From NCBI GenBank assembly GCA_964440345.1, contig CAYTSA010000080.1:1-17903 (forward strand): DNA of 17,903 bases, in the 5' to 3' direction. Of this stretch, positions 13,648 through 17,903 are shown one piece after another. The notes under the pieces were generated by a model. The model saw only the letters and a list, made by a program, of their open reading frames with translations, was not told the origin of the DNA and made no database searches. Origin of the DNA: CAYTSA01 sp964440345. GTDB taxonomy: Bacteria > Desulfobacterota > Desulfovibrionia > Desulfovibrionales > Desulfovibrionaceae. The first letter of the stretch is position 1, and each line of letters begins with the position of its first letter. The translations under genes and the position numbers were made by a program.

Positions 13648-14400
13648 GTGGCTGGGCGCAAGATCATCCAGGTGCAAGGACTGCGGGCAGCTTACGGCGA
13701 GGCCGTCATTCTGGAAAACGTCTCCTTTGCCGTGCAGGCTGGGGAGGTTTTCGCTATTCTTGGCGGCTCTGGCTGCGGCAAGTCAACATTGCTCAAGCAC
13801 ATGATCGGCCTGCACGAACCTGCGGCCGGCAGCGTGCGCATAGCTGGCGAGGAGATGGCCGGGGCGGACCCGGCGACGCGCCAGCGGATTCTGTCGAAGT
13901 TGGGGGTCACGTACCAGTCTGGGGCGCTGTTTGGCTCCATGACTCTGCTGGAGAACATTCGCCTGCCCCTGGAGGAGTTCACCACACTGCCCCTGGAGGC
14001 CATGGACCTGATCTGCCGCATGAAACTATCGCTGGTGGGGCTGGCCGGTTTTGAGCAGCACGCTCCGTCAGAGCTGTCTGGCGGCATGCAGAAGCGGGCG
14101 GCTTTGGCCCGGGCCATGGCGTTGGACCCGGCCATCCTTTTTCTGGACGAGCCCTCGGCCGGGCTGGACCCGGTAACGTCCGCCGGGCTGGACCGGCTGA
14201 TACTGGACCTGCGGGACGCGCTGGGCATAACCTTTGTGATGGTCACGCACGAGCTGCCGTCCATTTACACTGTAGCGGACCGGGTGTTAATGCTGGACAG
14301 GAGCGTACGCGGCGCGGTGGCGCTGGGCTCGCCTGCAGAGCTGCAGCACAGCGACAACCCGATAGTGAAACGATTTTTTAACCGGGAACCCGAGGCCTGA
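13648..14400 (+). CDS. mlaF: MlaF-type lipid ABC transporter ATPase
   Basis: This 250-residue protein is the ATPase of the Mla/MCE transporter. All ABC motifs are intact: Walker A GGSGCGKST (39-47), Q-loop Gln90, signature LSGGMQKR (143-150), Walker B ILFLDEP with Asp167-Glu168, and switch His201 (MVTHEL). Residues such as LFGSMTLLENIRLPL after the Q-loop are typical of the MlaF subgroup. The start is GTG at 13648, three bases after the mlaE stop, so it is in the same transcript. It should power MlaE together with the substrate-binding MlaD encoded next. Confidence 0.96.
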   Translation: MAGRKIIQVQGLRAAYGEAVILENVSFAVQAGEVFAILGGSGCGKSTLLKHMIGLHEPAAGSVRIAGEEMAGADPATRQRILSKLGVTYQSGALFGSMTLLENIRLPLEEFTTLPLEAMDLICRMKLSLVGLAGFEQHAPSELSGGMQKRAALARAMALDPAILFLDEPSAGLDPVTSAGLDRLILDLRDALGITFVMVTHELPSIYTVADRVLMLDRSVRGAVALGSPAELQHSDNPIVKRFFNREPEA

Positions 14401-14420
14401 GCGGCAACATCGAAACAATC

Positions 14421-15584
14421 ATGGGCACAACAACTTCGCACATTAAACTGGGCGTTTTCATACTGGCCGGCACGGCCCTGGCTGTGAGCGCAGTTATTTT
14501 TCTGGGCTTGAGCCAGGTGTTCCGCGAAACCGTGCCGGCGGAGACGTATTTCAACGAGTCTGTGCAAGGGCTGAGCGTGGGTGCGCCGGTGAAGTACCGA
14601 GGCGTGGAGATAGGCCGGGTGAGCGGCATAGGCTTCGTCGTCACAAAATACCCAGAGTCCCGCGACGCGGAGGGCATTGGCGACCGCTACGTGCTGGTGG
14701 AAATACGAATTAGCAAAGAGGCGCTGCTGCAGTTCGCCATCGACGATCTGAAAAAGGACATCCGGCGGCTGGTCTCCTCCGGCTTGCGGGTGCGGACCAC
14801 CACCCAGGGTCTTACCGGCGTGGCCTTTCTGGAAATGAACTTTTTTGACCCGGAGCAGAACCCGCCGCTGGCAATCGACTGGTCGCCGCAAAGCCTGTAC
14901 ATCCCGTCTGCGCCAAGCACCATGAGCCGCGTAGAAGCAGCGCTAAACGGCATAGGGCGGGGGCTGAAACAGTTCGAAAAGATGGATTTCCAGAAAATGT
15001 TCGGCACGCTGGACGCCATTCTGGTGAAAGCGGACGCCATTCTGACAGAGGTCAACGTGCAGGAGATAAGCTCTTTGCTGGCTGAAAACCTGCGCAACCT
15101 GAACAAAGCCATTTCCCGGGTGGAGGACTTGCTGGCCTCGCCCGAGGCTGAGTCCATCATCCCGGACGCCGCCGCCACAGTGCGGGCGGCGCGGTCCATG
15201 GCGGAAAGCACCGGCAAAAGCCTGGAAACCGTGATGGCCGACGCCCAGGACGCCGTGGCTGGCCTGAAGGCGCTTTCCCTGCGGCTGGAAAAACTGGCCG
15301 CCGACCCGGCAGTGCAGCAAAGTTTGCAGGAACTGCCTGAAACCATGAAGCACGTGAACCAGGCCACCTTGGACATCCGCCGCGGCGCCGTGCAGTTCGA
15401 CCGGCTGCTGCGCTCGCTGAACGACCTGGTTGTGGCCCGCCGGGACGACATAGAGGCCATGCTGGAGTCCACCCGCACCTTGATGGACAACCTGAACGCC
15501 GTCACCCGGGAGGTGAAGGAAAACCCCTCGGCCATTATCTTCAGCGGACCCCCGCGATCCATCAACCCGGAGGAGCTGCAATGA
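14421..15584 (+). CDS. mlaD: MlaD/MCE-domain lipid-binding protein
   Basis: The MCE protein of the transporter binds lipid on the periplasmic side of the inner membrane. The 387 residues comprise one N-terminal membrane anchor (about 10-30), a single MCE domain (about 38-150, with VQGLSVGAPVKYRGVEIGRV and the LTGVAFLEM core), and a long helical tail of about 200 residues with heptad-like spacing. The tail is much longer than in E. coli MlaD, closer to the tube-forming helices of PqiB-like or mycobacterial MCE proteins, and could span part of the periplasm. The ATG at 14421 follows mlaF by 20 nt without a strong ribosome-binding site. Its stop overlaps the next start as ATGA. Confidence 0.93.
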   Translation: MGTTTSHIKLGVFILAGTALAVSAVIFLGLSQVFRETVPAETYFNESVQGLSVGAPVKYRGVEIGRVSGIGFVVTKYPESRDAEGIGDRYVLVEIRISKEALLQFAIDDLKKDIRRLVSSGLRVRTTTQGLTGVAFLEMNFFDPEQNPPLAIDWSPQSLYIPSAPSTMSRVEAALNGIGRGLKQFEKMDFQKMFGTLDAILVKADAILTEVNVQEISSLLAENLRNLNKAISRVEDLLASPEAESIIPDAAATVRAARSMAESTGKSLETVMADAQDAVAGLKALSLRLEKLAADPAVQQSLQELPETMKHVNQATLDIRRGAVQFDRLLRSLNDLVVARRDDIEAMLESTRTLMDNLNAVTREVKENPSAIIFSGPPRSINPEELQ

Positions 15585-16210
15585 CAGCCATGCGTTTTGC
15601 TGTACTTTTCAGCGTGCTGTGGGCCTGCGTTCTGTCCAGCTGCGCCACAGTCTCGCCCGTATCGCCTCAGGAAAAGCGGCTCTTTGCCCTGGACCCCAAG
15701 CGGCCGGCCGGCGAGCCGTCTCGCCAGGCCAAACCCGGGGTGCTGCAGGTGCGGCGGCTTTCTGTTTCCCCCGGTTTTGCAGACCGCATGCTCATTTACC
15801 GCACGGCGGAAGGACAGTATGTGCCCGACCCGTACAATACGTATTTGACAGCGCCGTCGGACATGATCACCCAGGCGGCGACCACGTGGCTCCGCAATGC
15901 CGGCGTATTCGAGCACACGGTGACCAGCAGCAGCCGTCTGCGGCCGAATTTCGTGCTGGAAGGGACCGTGCCGGAGCTGTACGCGGACTTCAGCGCGGGC
16001 AAAGCGCATGTAGGGCTGGCCTGCATTCTGCTGCGAGATGATTCTTTATCGTACGAAGTGCTGCTTACTACGGAATATGCGGTTGAAACGGTCCTGCCCA
16101 GCCTGGACGCCAAAGGGGCCGTTGCTGGTCTAGAAGCTGGTCTGGCGGATATTTTCGCCCAGTTGGAACGCGATATGGCAAACCTGACAACAGCATTGGA
16201 AACACAATGA
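15581..16210 (+). CDS. ABC-type transport auxiliary lipoprotein (PqiC-like)
   Basis: This 209-residue protein has a lipoprotein signal peptide: hydrophobic residues 5-18 and then the lipobox LSSC with Cys21. Alanine at +2 predicts transfer to the outer membrane. The rest resembles the auxiliary lipoprotein family that accompanies MCE/Pqi transporters, with YRTAEGQYVPDPYNTYLTAPSDMI being the usual conserved region. Its likely role is to connect the MCE protein with the outer membrane. It overlaps mlaD by 4 nt and xth by 4 nt. The match to the family is by recognition of the pattern and the operon context, so the name is given without a gene symbol. Confidence 0.88.
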   Translation: MTAMRFAVLFSVLWACVLSSCATVSPVSPQEKRLFALDPKRPAGEPSRQAKPGVLQVRRLSVSPGFADRMLIYRTAEGQYVPDPYNTYLTAPSDMITQAATTWLRNAGVFEHTVTSSSRLRPNFVLEGTVPELYADFSAGKAHVGLACILLRDDSLSYEVLLTTEYAVETVLPSLDAKGAVAGLEAGLADIFAQLERDMANLTTALETQ

Positions 16211-16974
16211 AACTGTATACATGGAATGTGAACGGCTTTCGCGCCGCGGCCAAGAAAAACTTTTGGGACTGGTTCCAAGAAACGGACGCCGACGTCTACT
16301 GCCTGCAGGAAACAAAGATGCACCCAGACCAGCTGACCGCCAAAGACCGAGACCCGGAAGGCTACGCCGCGATCTGGAACCCCAGCAAGGTCAAAAAAGG
16401 CTACTCTGGGGTGTGCACCTTTTCCCGGCCGCACCCTTTGTCGCACTCCTTTGGTTTACCAGAAGCCGGGCAACAGGGCGAGGGCAGGCTAATCCTATGT
16501 GAATACAATGAGTTTTACCTGTTCAACGTTTATTTCCCCAACGGTCAGAAGGACGAAGAGCGGCTGCAGTACAAGCTGGACTATTATGACGCGTTTCTGG
16601 CCTACGCCCAGGAGCTGCGGCAGAAGAAGCCCATAGTGGTCTGCGGAGACTTCAACACCGCGCACAAGGAAATAGACATTGCCCGGCCCAAGGAGAACGA
16701 AAAGACTTCCGGATTTCTGCCCGTTGAGCGCGCATGGCTGGACAAGCTGGTCAACCACGGATACGCGGACGCGTTCCGGCTGTTCCACGACGGGCCGGAC
16801 AACTACACGTGGTGGTCATTCCGCGCCAACGCCCGAGCCCGGAACGTGGGCTGGCGCATCGACTATTTCTTTGTGTCTGAAGAGCTGCAGGACAAGGTGA
16901 AAAAAGCCTGGATAGAGCCGCAGGCGCAGGGCTCTGACCACTGCCCCATGGGCATGGAGCTGGACGCGAGTTAA
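16207..16974 (+). CDS. xth: Exodeoxyribonuclease III (AP endonuclease, XthA/ExoA family)
   Basis: This enzyme cleaves DNA at abasic sites and removes 3' blocking groups in base-excision repair. The 255-residue protein has normal length and all catalytic landmarks: WNVNGFR with Asn9, LQET with Glu35, GDFN with Asp148/Asn150, WRIDYF with Asp219, and SDHCP with Asp244-His245. The ATG at 16207 overlaps the preceding lipoprotein stop as ATGA, with a GGAAA stretch just before it, so it is probably translated with the mla genes. That neighbourhood is not a functional link known to me. The gene ends 12 nt from the convergent kinase gene. Confidence 0.96.
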   Translation: MKLYTWNVNGFRAAAKKNFWDWFQETDADVYCLQETKMHPDQLTAKDRDPEGYAAIWNPSKVKKGYSGVCTFSRPHPLSHSFGLPEAGQQGEGRLILCEYNEFYLFNVYFPNGQKDEERLQYKLDYYDAFLAYAQELRQKKPIVVCGDFNTAHKEIDIARPKENEKTSGFLPVERAWLDKLVNHGYADAFRLFHDGPDNYTWWSFRANARARNVGWRIDYFFVSEELQDKVKKAWIEPQAQGSDHCPMGMELDAS

Positions 16975-16986
16975 ACATCGACTCGA

Positions 16987-17903
16987 TTACGCCAATACAA
17001 CGCGATCCAGGTAGTTTCTCATTTTTTCCGCGGCCTGGAGCACCCCTGGCGCGTCTTCAGCCTTGGCTGCGGCGTGCATGGCGGCGCCGATGTCTGTGAT
17101 CGGAGAGAAGCCCATGGCCGCGCCCTCGCCCTTGAGCCTGTGGCAAACAGCGCGGACGGCGGCAAAATCCGGCTTTCCGGCGGCGGCGAGGACTGTTGCC
17201 AGGTCTCGTTTTACTGACTCCAGATACTGCGGGGCTATGGCCCGCAGGTCCTCGTCCTGCACGGATACAAGAATGTCCCCCTCTTGCGGGACCAAGGCGG
17301 GGTTTTGCTCCGGGGTGCTTTCCGGAAACGCAGCCGCCGCCGGGCCGCCGGGCGCAGGCTTGCCCTCCAATTCCGCGGCTTCTGCCAGAGCGCCCAACAA
17401 CACCTCGCGGCGCACAGGCTTTGCGATGTACTTGTCGCACCCGGCGTCCAGGCAGCGCTCCTTGTCGCCTTTGAGGGCGTAGGCGGTCATGGCGGCGACA
17501 GGCGTGCGGGGCAGTCCTTGCTCCTTTTCCTTTTGCCGCAGCATCCGGGTGGCGGTAAAACCGTCCATAACCGGCATCTGCATGTCCATGAGCACCAGGT
17601 CGTAGTGTTTCTGGGCGAGCAAGCGCAGCCCTTCTTGGCCGTTGGGGGCCAGGTCCAGGTTGACGGGGCTGTTTTTCAGGAACGTTTCCACCACCAGGGC
17701 GTTATACTCAGAGTCCTCTACGAGCAGAATGTCCATGGGAGGGAGGTCCTCTGGTTTGGGGGCAGGAGCGGGGGCAGACAGGCGTTCTTCGTCTGGCAGG
17801 CGGGTCAGGACGGCTGAAAAACAGAATTCACTTCCCTGCCCTGGCGTGCTGCGCATAGCCAACTCCCCGCCCATCAGCTTGACAAGCCCGGCGGCGATGT
17901 TAA
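16987..17903 (-). CDS. Hybrid sensor histidine kinase, C-terminal part (REC and HPt)
   Basis: The gene is cut by the right edge of the window, so only its last 304 residues are visible. They start inside the G2 region of the kinase ATPase domain (NIAAGLVKLMGGELAMRSTPGQGSEF). A receiver domain follows. Numbered from the Met at 17874, its acidic pair is Glu53-Asp54, the phosphoacceptor is Asp97 (LMDMQMPVMDG), with Thr130 and Lys152. After an Ala/Pro-rich linker comes an HPt domain with the phosphorylatable histidine in CHRLKGEGAAMG (His245). This is the layout of a multi-step phosphorelay kinase. The sensory input is outside the window. It converges on xth with a 12-nt gap, and no clear terminator lies between them. 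Confidence 0.95.
   Translation of the reverse strand, partial: NIAAGLVKLMGGELAMRSTPGQGSEFCFSAVLTRLPDEERLSAPAPAPKPEDLPPMDILLVEDSEYNALVVETFLKNSPVNLDLAPNGQEGLRLLAQKHYDLVLMDMQMPVMDGFTATRMLRQKEKEQGLPRTPVAAMTAYALKGDKERCLDAGCDKYIAKPVRREVLLGALAEAAELEGKPAPGGPAAAAFPESTPEQNPALVPQEGDILVSVQDEDLRAIAPQYLESVKRDLATVLAAAGKPDFAAVRAVCHRLKGEGAAMGFSPITDIGAAMHAAAKAEDAPGVLQAAEKMRNYLDRVVLA

Noticed and set aside
16970..16990. Bidirectional terminator between xth and the kinase gene
   Set aside because: Only a 5-bp CGAGT/ACTCG dyad with a 9-nt loop and no T-tract is present.

Overview
The window is a complete type I-C CRISPR-Cas locus followed by an Mla-type lipid-transport operon, from a GC-rich Gram-negative bacterium. 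The mix of a type I-C system, an MlaE permease with a fused STAS domain, an outer-membrane auxiliary lipoprotein and a GC content near 60% in the genes suggests a Desulfovibrio-like member of the Desulfobacterota. That placement is inference, because no rRNA or marker gene is present.

Layout. Positions 61-3378 hold a CRISPR array of 50 repeats (33 nt, all identical as read) and 49 spacers (33-37 nt), transcribed leftward. The leader (3379-3562) contains the likely array promoter. Next, all on the minus strand and read from right to left, comes the full I-C gene set cas3-cas5c-cas8c-cas7-cas4-cas1-cas2 (11130 down to 3563). The genes abut or overlap by 1-4 nt, so they form one operon. Inside cas8c is a strong internal ribosome-binding site and GTG start (6775) that should give the separate small subunit Cas11c. 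A 324-bp gap upstream of cas3 (11131-11454) holds a near-perfect palindrome and a 6 x 15 bp tandem repeat. Beyond it, on the minus strand, are two small overlapping genes for single-pass membrane proteins with coiled coils (11455-12203).

From a 319-bp divergent intergenic region (12204-12522), a plus-strand operon runs mlaE(STAS fusion)-mlaF-mlaD-auxiliary lipoprotein-xth (exodeoxyribonuclease III), with coupled start and stop codons at the last two junctions. It faces a minus-strand gene for the C-terminal part of a hybrid histidine kinase (REC plus HPt), which runs off the right edge.

How it works together. Cas1, Cas2 and Cas4 acquire spacers at the leader end (3378). Cas5c cuts the hairpin repeats of the leftward transcript, leaving the 11-nt handle of type I-C. 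Cas5c, Cas7, Cas8c and Cas11c form Cascade, and Cas3 degrades the target. The Mla proteins form an inner-membrane phospholipid transporter with a lipoprotein partner.

Most noteworthy observations: the internal Cas11c start; an AT-rich segment inside the N-terminal part of cas8c; an 8-mer (TGCGCGAA) found three times in the leader and three times upstream of cas3; two sets of spacers that tile the same targets with one-base differences; and a spacer that looks like an intrinsic terminator in the direction of array transcription. I see no clearly new multi-gene system here. The defence locus is a well-preserved I-C type.
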